Below, piece after piece: positions 8,601 to 18,406 of a stretch of DNA of 45,552 nucleotides. The stretch's first letter is position 1; each line of letters begins with the position of its first letter. Made by a program: the position numbers and the translations under genes. The notes under the pieces were generated by a model. That model had not been told where the DNA came from. It did no database searches and was given only the letters and a program-made list of their open reading frames with translations. The stretch comes from Ligilactobacillus agilis DSM 20509 (GTDB lineage: Bacteria > Bacillota > Bacilli > Lactobacillales > Lactobacillaceae): NCBI RefSeq assembly GCF_001436215.1, contig NZ_AYYP01000011.1:1-45552 (forward strand), read 5' to 3'.

Positions 8601-8753
8601 ATGTCAATTTTTGGAAGCAAATCACCAAAGGATACCCATGGGCCAGTGGTGAAGACGGGGCCAACTGCAGGGCAAAATAGGTCACGCAATAAGGATGGTG
8701 CTTGGCGGGCTAAGCGTAGCGATGCCGGTCAACCACGCAAGAAGAAAGACTAA
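8601..8753 (+). CDS. Small basic protein of unknown function (50 aa)
   Basis: A 50-codon ORF opens with ATG, preceded by a very strong site AAAGGAGGCGAG at optimal spacing. It starts 29 nt after the 921-aa protein and ends 20 nt before a terminator. The product is rich in K, R, G and S, has no hydrophobic segment, and ends in RKKKD. Its middle contains GAWRAKRSDAGQP. I recall similar short basic proteins in other lactobacilli that do not sit beside dynamin genes. It may therefore be a conserved chromosomal gene marking the right boundary of the accessory block rather than part of the system. It may still be read through from the cluster. Confidence 0.72.
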   Translation: MSIFGSKSPKDTHGPVVKTGPTAGQNRSRNKDGAWRAKRSDAGQPRKKKD

Positions 8754-8772
8754 TTTGGGATATTAGACGCTA

Positions 8773-8811
8773 AACAGGGTGTCTGCCAGGCGGCAGGCAC
8801 CCTGTTAGTTT
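8773..8811. terminator. Terminator between convergent genes
   Basis: AACAGGGTG-T-CTGCC pairs with GGCAG-G-CACCCTGTT, giving a long GC-rich stem with one mismatch. The TAG then TTTT on the + strand serves the cluster. The minus-strand gene's stop (8805-8807) lies inside the right arm. Confidence 0.8.
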
Positions 8812-9635
8812 TGGTTGAGGCGGTAATTGAGTTGGCGGTAGTAGTTAAGCGAGGTTAAATCTAGGCGCAGGCGGGTGGCTAGTTGCTGGTCGCTTAAATC
8901 TTGGTGGCTGACTAAGAAGTAGCAGACGGCATTTTGGTAAAGTTGGCTGGGCTTAAAGCTAAAAGGAAGCTGGGCTTGGTCTTGCTTCAAATACTTATGT
9001 AAAGCCGGCAAGGTTAGGGTGGGGTTAGCCAAGTTGAGCCGTTGTTTTAAGAAGAGCTCCAAGCTATTCTGGCGGGCCTGTAAGTCGGCCTGGTGTTTTT
9101 TAAATTCGGCTAAAAAGGTTTGTTCAAAGTCCAACCAGCTTTCACGGTCTAGGATCTGGTAAAAGCCGGGTTGAAGCATTTCCTTAACGGTATAAAAGTG
9201 ACTGGTTAACAACAAAACCAAGCGGCCGTAATAAGACAGGCTGTCATCACTTAACAGGAGTGGGAGTTGGTCAACCCAGTTAAGGGGAAGGCTGTCATCT
9301 GTTTGGCGTTTTAGGCCCTTTAAGCCGATGGTGGGTAGGCTGGTAGTTAGTTTATTTTGAAAGAGAAAGTTGAAGTAGGTGGTAAGGTGGGTTAAGACCT
9401 TATTGTAGGTGGTGTTTTTAATGTTACGTTCGACTTGGAGCATATTGAAATAAGCCCGGATATCCGTTTCTTCGAGCTGGTCTAAGTCGGGATTGACTTG
9501 GTATAAGACGTTGAAGTGGCGCAAGTAATTAAAGAGGTCGGCCACGTCGTGGTTGATGTCGTTGATGGTATTGTCTGCTAGGAGACGGTCATGTTTAAGG
9601 TAGTGACTAAAGCGGTCGGCGTAAGGAAAGTCCAT
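8805..9635 (-). CDS. Tyrosine-recombinase-like protein without catalytic residues (XerD-like)
   Basis: This 276-aa protein has the overall layout of a tyrosine recombinase. The N-terminal core-binding-like domain is at about 5-105 (pattern 'FSHYLKHDRLL...TINDINHDV...FNYLRHF', then TTYNKVLTHLTTYFNFLF). A C-terminal half follows. The catalytic set is missing. Where XerC has GMRVSE, the region around SHFYTVKEML has no arginine. Where HELRH is expected, the sequence is KPSQLYQNAV. The GH of the LGH box is lost near LRLDLTSLNYY, although a tyrosine remains. This resembles the catalytically odd XerD-like protein of streptococci. I infer a non-catalytic DNA-binding or structural role. An extended -10 (TGTTATAAT) lies 40 nt upstream, and the ribosome site is TGGAGGAA. 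Confidence 0.6.
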   Translation of the reverse strand: MDFPYADRFSHYLKHDRLLADNTINDINHDVADLFNYLRHFNVLYQVNPDLDQLEETDIRAYFNMLQVERNIKNTTYNKVLTHLTTYFNFLFQNKLTTSLPTIGLKGLKRQTDDSLPLNWVDQLPLLLSDDSLSYYGRLVLLLTSHFYTVKEMLQPGFYQILDRESWLDFEQTFLAEFKKHQADLQARQNSLELFLKQRLNLANPTLTLPALHKYLKQDQAQLPFSFKPSQLYQNAVCYFLVSHQDLSDQQLATRLRLDLTSLNYYRQLNYRLNQN

Positions 9636-9651
9636 GTTAGTTCCTCCATAA

Positions 9652-9666
9652 AAAGTTACTTTAACT
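9652..9666. repeat. Copy 1 of a 15-nt palindromic motif flanking yaaA
   Basis: AAAGTTACTTTAACT contains the inverted repeat AGTTA-CTT-TAACT. The same 15 bases recur at 10450-10464 on the other side of yaaA. Both copies lie in promoter-bearing gaps, so a shared operator is possible. Confidence 0.5.
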
Positions 9667-9672
9667 AAGACG

Positions 9673-9678
9673 ATTATA
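9673..9678 (-). promoter_or_regulatory. Extended -10 promoter for the XerD-like gene
   Basis: On the minus strand TATAAT is preceded by TGT, making a TGnTATAAT extended -10. The -35 region (TTTCCT at 17-nt spacing) is poor. It lies in the divergent gap shared with yaaA. Confidence 0.55.
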
Positions 9679-9684
9679 ACACAC

Positions 9685-9714
9685 TTGGTGACAGGAGGAA
9701 AACTTTGCTAGAAT
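9685..9714 (+). promoter_or_regulatory. Probable yaaA promoter
   Basis: TTGGTG (9685-9690) and TAGAAT (9709-9714) are separated by 18 nt and lie 23 nt before the yaaA start. Confidence 0.5.
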
Positions 9715-9737
9715 AAGTCTAAGGAAGTGAGCAATAG

Positions 9738-10424
9738 ATGCAAATAATTATTTCACCGACCAAGCAGATGAAAGCCTGTGATGATTTTGAAGTGCTTGGT
9801 CAACCACGGTTTTTAAACGAAAGTAAGACTTTAATGACTTACTTACAAGCTTTGAGTTTAGAAGAACTGCAGGCCTTGTGGCGTTGTAGTGATAAATTAG
9901 CCTTAGAGAATTATCAGCGCATCCAGGATTTTAGTTTTGAAAGGCAACTAAGTCCGGCCGTATTTACTTACGTGGGCCTACAGTTTCAAGCGCTAGGGGC
10001 GGATGTTTTTACCCAAGCCCAGTTAAATTACGTTCAAAAGCACCTCTACATCCTTTCGGGCCTTTATGGCTTACTACGTCCTTTTGACGGGATAAATCTC
10101 TACCGCCTGGAAATGCAGGCTAAGCTTAAGGGCTTTTCAAGTCCAACTCTCTACCAATTCTGGGCTTACAAACTTTATCGCGAGCTATTTGCACCCGGGG
10201 AGTTAGTCTTAAACCTGGCCTCTAAGGAGTATGCCAAGGCGGTTAGTCCTTATCTGCAAGCAGGTGACCGCTTCGTAAGCTGTCGCTTTGCCCAGCGTCA
10301 AAATGGGAAGTTAGTCGTAAAAGCCACCGCTGCTAAGCAAGCGCGAGGTGACATGGTTGCTTATTTAGCTAAAGTTAAGGCTCAGGGGGTAGAAGCTGTA
10401 AAGAGTTATCAAGGCTACGGCTAG
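9738..10424 (+). CDS. yaaA: Peroxide stress protein YaaA (UPF0246)
   Basis: The 228-aa product starts with the family signature IISPTKQM and carries the typical 'YLYILSGLYGLLRPFD' type segment (about 101-116; here KHLYILSGLYGLLRPFDGIN) and the C-terminal RGDMVAYLAK region. E. coli YaaA limits free iron and protects DNA under peroxide stress. Family members are usually about 240-260 aa, so this one is slightly short at the C-terminus. The ribosome site AAGGAAGTGAG precedes the ATG. It stands alone, divergent from the XerD-like gene and separated from the beta-glucosidase by 175 bases. Family assignment is firm; its biochemical activity in lactobacilli is less well known. Confidence 0.93.
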   Translation: MQIIISPTKQMKACDDFEVLGQPRFLNESKTLMTYLQALSLEELQALWRCSDKLALENYQRIQDFSFERQLSPAVFTYVGLQFQALGADVFTQAQLNYVQKHLYILSGLYGLLRPFDGINLYRLEMQAKLKGFSSPTLYQFWAYKLYRELFAPGELVLNLASKEYAKAVSPYLQAGDRFVSCRFAQRQNGKLVVKATAAKQARGDMVAYLAKVKAQGVEAVKSYQGYG

Positions 10425-10449
10425 CGAGTTAGTTTTTGTTAAACAATAG

Positions 10450-10464
10450 AAAGTTACTTTAACT
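10450..10464. repeat. Copy 2 of the 15-nt palindromic motif
   Basis: This is an exact copy of AAAGTTACTTTAACT found at 9652-9666. It is located 26 nt after the yaaA stop and 136 nt before the GH1 start. Confidence 0.5.
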
Positions 10465-10525
10465 TCGAGAATAAAAAACAAAAAGAAACAGGGGAATTTT
10501 ATCTCTTGTTTATTCTATAAGCAAA

Positions 10526-10569
10526 TGTTACCGCTTTACAAATTTGTACCAACATGTTATTATTGTACC
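10526..10569 (+). promoter_or_regulatory. Candidate control region of the beta-glucosidase gene
   Basis: TGTTACCGCTTTACA at 10526-10540 resembles a CcpA cre site (TGTAANCGNTTACA) but carries one extra base and one mismatch. Next to it TTGTACC occurs twice (10544-10550 and 10563-10569), 19 nt start to start, about two helical turns. A sugar-responsive repressor could bind there. Both assignments are weak and rest on pattern only. Confidence 0.35.
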
Positions 10570-10599
10570 GTTAAGAAAAATGTGAAAGGTGGATGCTAA

Positions 10600-12078
<1,479 letters not shown>

Positions 12079-12193
12079 GACTGTATTCAAAAATCTTTTA
12101 AGATAATGCACATATTATTTGGATACGGTCGTACACTTTTATGGTTTAATGTTTTTGAGGGGAAATAGTATATTTAGTACAGGTGAGGCTGCT

Positions 12194-12376
12194 TTGACAA
12201 AATTTATAGACATTTGTAATAAAGATGAAGTGAATATCTATCTTCCAAATGAAGAAACATTTGCAGCATTTAAGGAAACAGCAGCAATGATTGCTAATAA
12301 GAATTTAACAAGCTACGAAAGTTTACCAACTTATTTCATTCGAATGAAAAATGAAGTTGCAAGGGAAGAGGCTTAA
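12194..12376 (+). CDS. Small hypothetical protein after the beta-glucosidase
   Basis: A 60-codon ORF starts with TTG at 12194, which has AGGTGAGG 5 nt upstream. The same frame is open back to another TTG at 12119 (85 aa), but that start has no visible ribosome site. The product is acidic with a segment NEETFAAFKETAAMI and no membrane helix. I do not recognise it. It ends 10 nt before a strong terminator. That supports a real 3' gene of the beta-glucosidase transcript, or a remnant of one. Confidence 0.5.
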   Translation: MTKFIDICNKDEVNIYLPNEETFAAFKETAAMIANKNLTSYESLPTYFIRMKNEVAREEA

Positions 12377-12386
12377 TTTAAATTAC

Positions 12387-12438
12387 AAAAATCGCTAGTA
12401 ATTGCGTTACTTAAAACGTTAATTACCAGCGATTTTTT
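12387..12438. terminator. Terminator between the small ORF and yitT (convergent)
   Basis: AAAATCGCTAGTAATT pairs with AATTACCAGCGATTTT, followed by a T run. A-rich on the left and T-rich on the right, it can work in both directions. Confidence 0.88.
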
Positions 12439-12467
12439 TGTTTTGAGTCATTGGGGCAGTCTCTTAT

Positions 12468-13352
12468 TTATCTAAATAATTTCTTTTTGGTCACCCGGTA
12501 GGTAAAGCCTTCACCGGTTACTTCGGCCACATCCATAATTGAAATAAAGGCCCGTTTGTCATAGCGGGCGATAATCCGTTTAACGGTGATAATTTCTCCC
12601 GGACTGACAACACAATAAATTGCCCGCCCAGCTTCCCTAGAATAACCACCTTCAATGTCAAGGTAGGTTACCCCGCGGTCCATTTCTTTCATAATGTCTT
12701 GGGCAATCGCTTCGTTAAACTGGGAGATGATAATCATTCCCCGGGCCGCGTAGGCACCTTCAAGGGTAAAGTTAACGACCCGTGAAAAGACATAAGATGC
12801 CAGCAAGGTATACATCATTTTGCGGGTGTCGATATAAGAAAGAGAGGCCACTAAAACCAAGGTATCAACGGCCAGAAGGGACTTACCCATGGCTACCCCG
12901 CGCTCCTTTTCAAAAATACGGGCAACGACGTCAGAACCCCCGGTGGTGCCGTTAAAGCGGTAAACAATCCCAGAACCAAGGCCCCCGATAAGTCCAGCTA
13001 AAATCCCGGCAATAAACATGTCGTGGTGAATATTTAGCTGAAAATCAAGTCTTTGCCAGACCCAAATCCAGGCTGAGAGAATGCCGGTACCATAAATGGT
13101 ATAAATGAGCGCTCGTTTACCTAGGTAGCGCCAACCAATTAAAATTAGAGGGATGTTGAGTGCCAGCGTAGTATAAGCAGGGTCAATGTGTAACCAGTAG
13201 CGGACGATTAAGGTAATCCCGGTCACTCCACCTTCTGCCAGGCTGTTGGCCATATTAACTTTGACAAAGCCAAGTGCATACAAACCACAGCCAATTGTAA
13301 TCATTAAAAGGTCTAAGAAGCTAATTTTTTCTTTTTCATCACTTGCGACCAT
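12468..13352 (-). CDS. YitT family membrane protein (DUF161/DUF2179)
   Basis: This 294-aa integral membrane protein has about five hydrophobic segments between residues 15 and 190. They include LLMITIGCGLYALGFV and a glycine-rich IAGILAGLIGGLGSGIVY. The GGTGITLIVRY and NGTTGGSDVVARI motifs are typical of the YitT family. The C-terminal cytoplasmic part (about 205-290) is the DUF2179 domain with IISQFNEAIAQDI and RGVTYLDIEGGYSREAGRAIY. The function is unknown; paralogues are common in Bacilli. The start has TTGAGGTGAG upstream. It is a single gene, convergent to the beta-glucosidase unit and divergent from dapB. Confidence 0.92.
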   Translation of the reverse strand: MVASDEKEKISFLDLLMITIGCGLYALGFVKVNMANSLAEGGVTGITLIVRYWLHIDPAYTTLALNIPLILIGWRYLGKRALIYTIYGTGILSAWIWVWQRLDFQLNIHHDMFIAGILAGLIGGLGSGIVYRFNGTTGGSDVVARIFEKERGVAMGKSLLAVDTLVLVASLSYIDTRKMMYTLLASYVFSRVVNFTLEGAYAARGMIIISQFNEAIAQDIMKEMDRGVTYLDIEGGYSREAGRAIYCVVSPGEIITVKRIIARYDKRAFISIMDVAEVTGEGFTYRVTKKKLFR

Positions 13353-13463
13353 TAAAACTCACCTCAATTTATTAAGTTTTCTAGTCCATCATAGCATTTT
13401 TAAAGGCTGAAAAACGAAAAAGCTACTCAATTCTCATTATTTTCTCAAAGCTTAGTTATGTGT

Positions 13464-13469
13464 TAGAAT
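13464..13469 (+). promoter_or_regulatory. Extended -10 promoter for dapB-cca
   Basis: TGTTAGAAT is an extended -10 box 48 nt before the chosen dapB start. The -35 position (TTTCTC) is poor. Confidence 0.45.
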
Positions 13470-13516
13470 AAGATTAATATATTGGTAAATAAAATTGTAA
13501 AGGAATGATTTTGCTC

Positions 13517-14302
13517 ATGGTGAAAGTATTAGTTGCCGGCTTTAAGGGTCGGATGGGTAATACCACAGTTCAAATGGTCTTAGAACACGAAGGATTTGAC
13601 TTAGTGGGTGTCTTTGACCCAATGGCAAGTGAAAAGAACTTAAACGAAAATCCAGCTTACAGTCAAACGGATGTCCCAGTATTTACAAACTTAGCTAATA
13701 TTAAGACGGACGCTGAAGTTTGGATTGACTTTACCCGCCCAACTTCTGTTTTTGAAAATACCAAGTTTGCCTTAGAACATGGTATTTCGCCAGTGATTGG
13801 GACTACAGGGATGACTGATGATCAAGTTAAGGAATTGCAAGCCCTAGCCAAAGAAAAGCAAGTAGGTGGCTTGATTGCACCTAACTTTGGGATTTCAGCA
13901 GTCTTGTTAATGCAATTTGCTAAGCAAGCTGCCAAGTACCTCCCTGACGTTGAAATTATTGAAATGCACCATGATAATAAGTTAGATGCTCCTTCAGGGA
14001 CAGCTTTAAATACGGCTAAAATGATTGCCGAAGTTCGTAAGGAACATTACCAAGGTAACCCAGATGAAAAAGAAACATTACCAGGCGCACGGGGGGCAAA
14101 CTACGAAGGAATGCGCATCCACGCCGTACGCTTACCTGGATATGTAGCACATGAACAAGTTCTCTTCGGGGGTAAGGGAGAAGCCCTCACAATTCGCCAA
14201 GATTCATTTGACCGGATTTCCTTTATGTCTGGTGTGGCTGTAGCTACGGAAAAAATCCGTAACTACTCCGAATTAATGGTTGGATTGGAAAACATTCTGT
14301 GA
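13517..14302 (+). CDS. dapB: 4-hydroxy-tetrahydrodipicolinate reductase
   Basis: DapB reduces 4-hydroxy-tetrahydrodipicolinate with NAD(P)H in the diaminopimelate/lysine pathway, which also supplies peptidoglycan precursors. The nucleotide motif GFKGRMG is at residues 8-14. The catalytic block [16 protein letters not shown] has H151/H152 and K155. The 261-aa length is typical. I prefer the ATG at 13517 because AAAGGA directly abuts the earlier ATG at 13505; a TTG at 13511 is also possible. The stop overlaps the GTG of cca by four bases (GTGA), so the two genes are translationally coupled. No other dap gene is in the window. Confidence 0.95.
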   Translation: MVKVLVAGFKGRMGNTTVQMVLEHEGFDLVGVFDPMASEKNLNENPAYSQTDVPVFTNLANIKTDAEVWIDFTRPTSVFENTKFALEHGISPVIGTTGMTDDQVKELQALAKEKQVGGLIAPNFGISAVLLMQFAKQAAKYLPDVEIIEMHHDNKLDAPSGTALNTAKMIAEVRKEHYQGNPDEKETLPGARGANYEGMRIHAVRLPGYVAHEQVLFGGKGEALTIRQDSFDRISFMSGVAVATEKIRNYSELMVGLENIL

Positions 14303-15510
14303 GAGTAACTAATCTACCGCAAGCCTTTAAACGAGCTTTGCCCATCTTGGAAAAAATCCAGGCAGCTGGTTTTGAGGCTTATTTTGTTGGCGGCAGCGTT
14401 CGTGATACCATTTTAAATCTCCCTATTCATGATGTGGATATCGCAACCAGCGCTTACCCAGCAGAAATTAAGGAACTTTTTGCTAAAACAGTCGATACCG
14501 GGATTGAACACGGCACGGTAATGGTTATCGACCATGGAATTGGTTATGAAATTACAACCTTTAGGACCGAATCTACCTATCAAGATTTTAGGCGTCCAGA
14601 TAAAGTTGAATTTGTCCGCTCCTTAAAAGAAGATTTAAAACGGCGGGATTTAACAATCAACGCCTTAGCATTACGGCCAGACGGCGAAGTAATCGACCTA
14701 TTTGATGGTTTAGCTGACCTTGAGTCAAAGACAATCCGGGCGGTGGGACAAGCGCGCGAACGGTTCCATGAAGATGCTTTGCGGATGATGCGGACGGTTC
14801 GCTTTGCTAGTCAGTTAGACTTTGAAATTGAAGCCCAAACCTTAGCAGCTATCAAGGAAAACGCGGCCCTGTTAGCTAAAATTGCCCTGGAACGCATTAA
14901 CGTTGAATGGGTTAAGTTAATGCTAGGCAAAAATCCTAAGGCGGGGTTAGCGGACTTCATGGCCACCGGGTTGTTTGCTTACTGTCCTCAATTTAAGGAA
15001 CACCAAGCCCAGTTAGAAAGCCTGCTAACCATTGAAAACTTACACCTTGATAATGAAGCCGAGGTTTGGACCTTATTAGCCGCTTGCTTTGGCTATCGGC
15101 CTGAACAAGGAGGACAGTTAGTCCATGCTTGGAAGGGCTCAAATGAACTCAAGGCCCAGGTAACCAAGGCTTTGCGTACGCTAGAAGCCATGAAAGCCGG
15201 AGACTTGAGTCCTAAGCTGCAATACCTAACCGGTTCAGAAATGTTGGCTGTAGCTTGTCGGGTGGCACGCTTATTAGGCTTGGCCGATTATAGCAGTATG
15301 GCAGTACTATTAGCCTACGAGGGCTTACCTATCCACAGTCGGGCTGAGCTAGCTGTTAATGGCAAGGATTTAATCACGCTGCTTAATTTAAAGCCAGGTC
15401 CAATTTTAGGACAGTTATTAGACCAGATTGAAGAGGCCGTTTTAAACCGCCAAGTAAAAAATGATAAACTCGCTTTACTAGAGTACGGGCGTAGTCAATT
15501 AGAAGAGTGA
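14299..15510 (+). CDS. cca: CCA-adding tRNA nucleotidyltransferase
   Basis: This enzyme builds or repairs the 3' CCA of tRNAs. It is a class II enzyme of the Bacillus type. GGSVRD is at 31-36, the metal-binding aspartates are in HDVDIAT (44-50), RRDLTINAL is at 115-123, and the [16 protein letters not shown] region (about 154-170) binds the tRNA and nucleotide. The full length is 403 aa, normal for lactobacilli. It starts with GTG overlapping the dapB stop and ends 15 nt before the ABC-F gene, so all three are likely one transcript. Confidence 0.96.
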   Translation: MRVTNLPQAFKRALPILEKIQAAGFEAYFVGGSVRDTILNLPIHDVDIATSAYPAEIKELFAKTVDTGIEHGTVMVIDHGIGYEITTFRTESTYQDFRRPDKVEFVRSLKEDLKRRDLTINALALRPDGEVIDLFDGLADLESKTIRAVGQARERFHEDALRMMRTVRFASQLDFEIEAQTLAAIKENAALLAKIALERINVEWVKLMLGKNPKAGLADFMATGLFAYCPQFKEHQAQLESLLTIENLHLDNEAEVWTLLAACFGYRPEQGGQLVHAWKGSNELKAQVTKALRTLEAMKAGDLSPKLQYLTGSEMLAVACRVARLLGLADYSSMAVLLAYEGLPIHSRAELAVNGKDLITLLNLKPGPILGQLLDQIEEAVLNRQVKNDKLALLEYGRSQLEE

Positions 15511-15525
15511 GGTTAACTAGAGTAA

Positions 15526-17421
15526 ATGCAGACATTACGTGTTGAAGGGCTTACCAAAACATATGGTGAAAAGACCCTATTTGAAGATTTAAATTTCATA
15601 ATCAATGAACATGACCGGATTGGGTTAATCGGGACTAACGGTTCAGGAAAGACAACATTATTGAACGCGTTAACCGAGGTAGATCCGGCCGATAAGGGGG
15701 CGTTGATTAAGCCCAATGATTACCGGATTGGTTACTTAATGCAACAACCTAAGTTAGATGATAAAAAAACCATCATGGAAGCAATTTATGACGGGGCAGG
15801 TCCAGTTTTTAAAACCATCCGTCATTACGAAGAAGTTCTGACTGCCTATAGCGCTAACCCAACAGATGAAAAGCTACAGGCTCGGTTTGATGAAGCGGAA
15901 CGGCTAATGACTAAAGAGGACGCTTGGAATGTTGAAAGCGAAGTCAGCACCATTTTAACCCAGTTGCATATTAAAGATATGGATCAAAAAGTAGCCACTC
16001 TTTCTGGGGGGCAAAGAAAGCGGGTAGGGTTAGCCCAAGTTTTGATTCAAGCACCTGATTTACTGATTTTAGACGAGCCAACTAACCACCTTGACTTTGA
16101 TTCTATCGCCTGGTTAGAGGAATACCTGGCTAGTTATAAGGGGGCCTTGCTAGTTGTTACCCACGACCGCTATTTCTTAGACCAAGTGGCTACTAAAATC
16201 ATGGAATTATCTTTTGGTAAATTATATGAGTACACCGGTAACTATGAAGCTTTTGTTAGCCAAAAAGCCGAGCGCGTAGAACGGGAAATCACGGCTGAGC
16301 ACAAGCAACAACAGCTCTACAAAAAAGAACTGGCCTGGATGCGGACTGGGGCTAAAGCTAGAACCACCAAGCAACAGGCAAGAATTAATCGCTTTAACGA
16401 ATTAAAGGACAATCTAAACACCCTCCAAGTCGACGCCGACGTTGATATTAACCTAGGTCAACAACGGTTGGGTAAAAAGGTTCTAGAGGTTAAAGACGGT
16501 AGCCTAACATTAGGTGACCACAAGATTATTCAGGACTTTAACCTGTTGATTCAAGCCGGGCAAAGAATCGGGATTACTGGGGTCAATGGCGCTGGTAAAT
16601 CAAGTTTTCTAAACGCTTTAGCCGGTGATTTACCCCTTGATTCTGGCCAGGTAATCCAGGGTGAAACCGTGAAAATGGCTTACTATCGCCAACAAACCGA
16701 GGATATTCCAGATGATAAGCGGGTCATTAACTACCTAAATGAAGTGGGCCAAAGTGTCGTTAATAAGGATGGCGAACGAATCTCAACGACGAGCCTCTTA
16801 GAGCAATTTCTCTTTCCGAGGTTTATGCACGGGACTTTAATTAGGAAGTTATCCGGAGGAGAAAAGCGTCGGTTGTACCTACTTAAACTTTTAATGGAAC
16901 AACCTAACGTTTTACTATTGGATGAGCCAACCAATGATTTAGATATTGGTACCTTGACCGTCTTAGAAGATTACCTAGATAAATTCAACGGAACCGTAAT
17001 TACTGTTTCCCACGACCGTTACTTCTTAGACAAGGTGGCTGACCGGCTGTTAATCTTTGAAGGGGCTGCTAAAATCGACCACTATCGGGGCCGGTTTACT
17101 GATTACCTAGCGCAAACAAATGAGAAGCAAAGTCAGGCCCAAAAGAAAAAGGCTAAGACCGCGCCCACCAAGGCTCCTAGTGCCAACCAAAGCAAGGTCA
17201 AAACTAAGTTGACCTACGCAGAACAAATGGAATATGACCAACTAGAAGGGCAAATCGATAAACTAGAGTCTAAAAAGGCTCAATTAGAAGCCGAAATGGG
17301 GCAGGTACCCGGAACCGATTATGGACGGTTAGGGGAGCTCCAAGGCCAAATCGACCAGCTTGATGAAGAAATTTTAAGCAAGATGGACCGTTGGGATGAA
17401 CTTAGCCAGTACGTTGACTAG
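15526..17421 (+). CDS. ABC-F family ATPase (Uup/YfmR-like)
   Basis: The protein has two ATP-binding cassettes on one chain and no membrane segment, the mark of the ABC-F translation factors that act at the ribosomal E site. The first cassette has Walker A GTNGSGKTT (about 36-44), signature LSGGQRKR and Walker B LILDEPTNHLD. The second has GVNGAGKSS (about 352-360), LSGGEKRR and LLLDEPTNDLD. A linker of charged helices lies between. The C-terminal extension (about 540-631), with a lysine-rich tether and a coiled coil, fits the Uup/YfmR subgroup, which helps stalled or polyproline translation. It is 631 aa. An antibiotic-resistance role is possible for some ABC-Fs, but nothing here points to it. 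Confidence 0.9.
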   Translation: MQTLRVEGLTKTYGEKTLFEDLNFIINEHDRIGLIGTNGSGKTTLLNALTEVDPADKGALIKPNDYRIGYLMQQPKLDDKKTIMEAIYDGAGPVFKTIRHYEEVLTAYSANPTDEKLQARFDEAERLMTKEDAWNVESEVSTILTQLHIKDMDQKVATLSGGQRKRVGLAQVLIQAPDLLILDEPTNHLDFDSIAWLEEYLASYKGALLVVTHDRYFLDQVATKIMELSFGKLYEYTGNYEAFVSQKAERVEREITAEHKQQQLYKKELAWMRTGAKARTTKQQARINRFNELKDNLNTLQVDADVDINLGQQRLGKKVLEVKDGSLTLGDHKIIQDFNLLIQAGQRIGITGVNGAGKSSFLNALAGDLPLDSGQVIQGETVKMAYYRQQTEDIPDDKRVINYLNEVGQSVVNKDGERISTTSLLEQFLFPRFMHGTLIRKLSGGEKRRLYLLKLLMEQPNVLLLDEPTNDLDIGTLTVLEDYLDKFNGTVITVSHDRYFLDKVADRLLIFEGAAKIDHYRGRFTDYLAQTNEKQSQAQKKKAKTAPTKAPSANQSKVKTKLTYAEQMEYDQLEGQIDKLESKKAQLEAEMGQVPGTDYGRLGELQGQIDQLDEEILSKMDRWDELSQYVD

Positions 17422-17434
17422 AAAGGACTAAAAA

Positions 17435-18391
17435 ATGACTGTTGTAGAGCAACCTTACTTGCAATTAATTCGTGATATCTTAGAAAAAGGGCACGAAAAA
17501 ACTGACCGCACAGGAACAGGGACTAAGAGTCTCTTTGGCTACCAAATGCGCTTTGATTTAAGTCAGGGTTTTCCCTTACTAACCACCAAGAAGGTACCTT
17601 TTGGTTTGATTAAGAGTGAATTATTGTGGTTTTTGAGGGGGGACACTAACATCCAGTACCTTCTAAAACATAAAAACCATATTTGGGACGAGTGGGCCTT
17701 TAAAAACTGGGTTCAAAGTAGCGACTACCAGGGACCGGATATGACAGATTTTGGCCTTAGATCTCAAGCAGATCCTGCTTTTAATGAGGTCTACCAGGCG
17801 CAAAAACAAGCTTTCTGTGACCGAATTGTCAATGATGACGAATTTGCCGCTAAGTTTGGTAATTTAGGTGACGTTTACGGAGCCCAGTGGCGTCACTGGC
17901 AAACCCGCCAGGGCGAAACCATCGACCAAATTCAAAACGTAATCGAAGCCATCCAAAAGACCCCAGATTCTAGGCGGTTAATTGTTTCCGCTTGGAATCC
18001 AGAGGACGTCCCAACTAGTGCGCTACCACCTTGCCACACCCTCTTCCAATTTTATGTTAATGACAACAAGTTGAGCTGTCAGCTTTACCAACGAAGTGGG
18101 GATGTCTTTTTAGGGGTGCCGTTTAACATTGCTAGTTATGCCTTGTTAACGAGCCTAATTGCCCGCCAAACCGGATTAGAAGTTGGCGAATTTATCCACA
18201 CCTTAGGAGATGCTCACATTTATAAGAACCACTTTAACCAAGTCGAAGAGCAACTAAACCGGACTCCGTTTGATGCGCCGAACTTATGGCTAAATCCGGC
18301 TAAAAAAGACATTATGGACTTCGAAATGAGCGACATTAAAGTATTAGACTACCAAAGCGGTCCGGCTATCAAAGCGCCCGTGGCTGTTTAG
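17435..18391 (+). CDS. thyA: Thymidylate synthase
   Basis: ThyA makes dTMP from dUMP using methylene-tetrahydrofolate. The 318-aa length includes an insert of about 50 residues (about 90-140) characteristic of the Lactobacillus casei enzyme. The catalytic cysteine is C200 in [15 protein letters not shown] (25-30) binds phosphate, and the C-terminus ends in APVAV as in ThyA proteins. It follows the ABC-F gene by 13 nt and precedes dfrA by 15 nt. That pairs it with the enzyme that recycles its dihydrofolate product. Confidence 0.98.
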   Translation: MTVVEQPYLQLIRDILEKGHEKTDRTGTGTKSLFGYQMRFDLSQGFPLLTTKKVPFGLIKSELLWFLRGDTNIQYLLKHKNHIWDEWAFKNWVQSSDYQGPDMTDFGLRSQADPAFNEVYQAQKQAFCDRIVNDDEFAAKFGNLGDVYGAQWRHWQTRQGETIDQIQNVIEAIQKTPDSRRLIVSAWNPEDVPTSALPPCHTLFQFYVNDNKLSCQLYQRSGDVFLGVPFNIASYALLTSLIARQTGLEVGEFIHTLGDAHIYKNHFNQVEEQLNRTPFDAPNLWLNPAKKDIMDFEMSDIKVLDYQSGPAIKAPVAV

Positions 18392-18406
18392 TTAGGAGGA
18401 ATTGGG

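Noticed and set aside
8805-9635. An integrase of a mobile element next to the dynamin block, which would make 1-9635 an integrative element
   Set aside because: The protein lacks all catalytic residues, there is no tRNA gene and I found no flanking att-like direct repeats.
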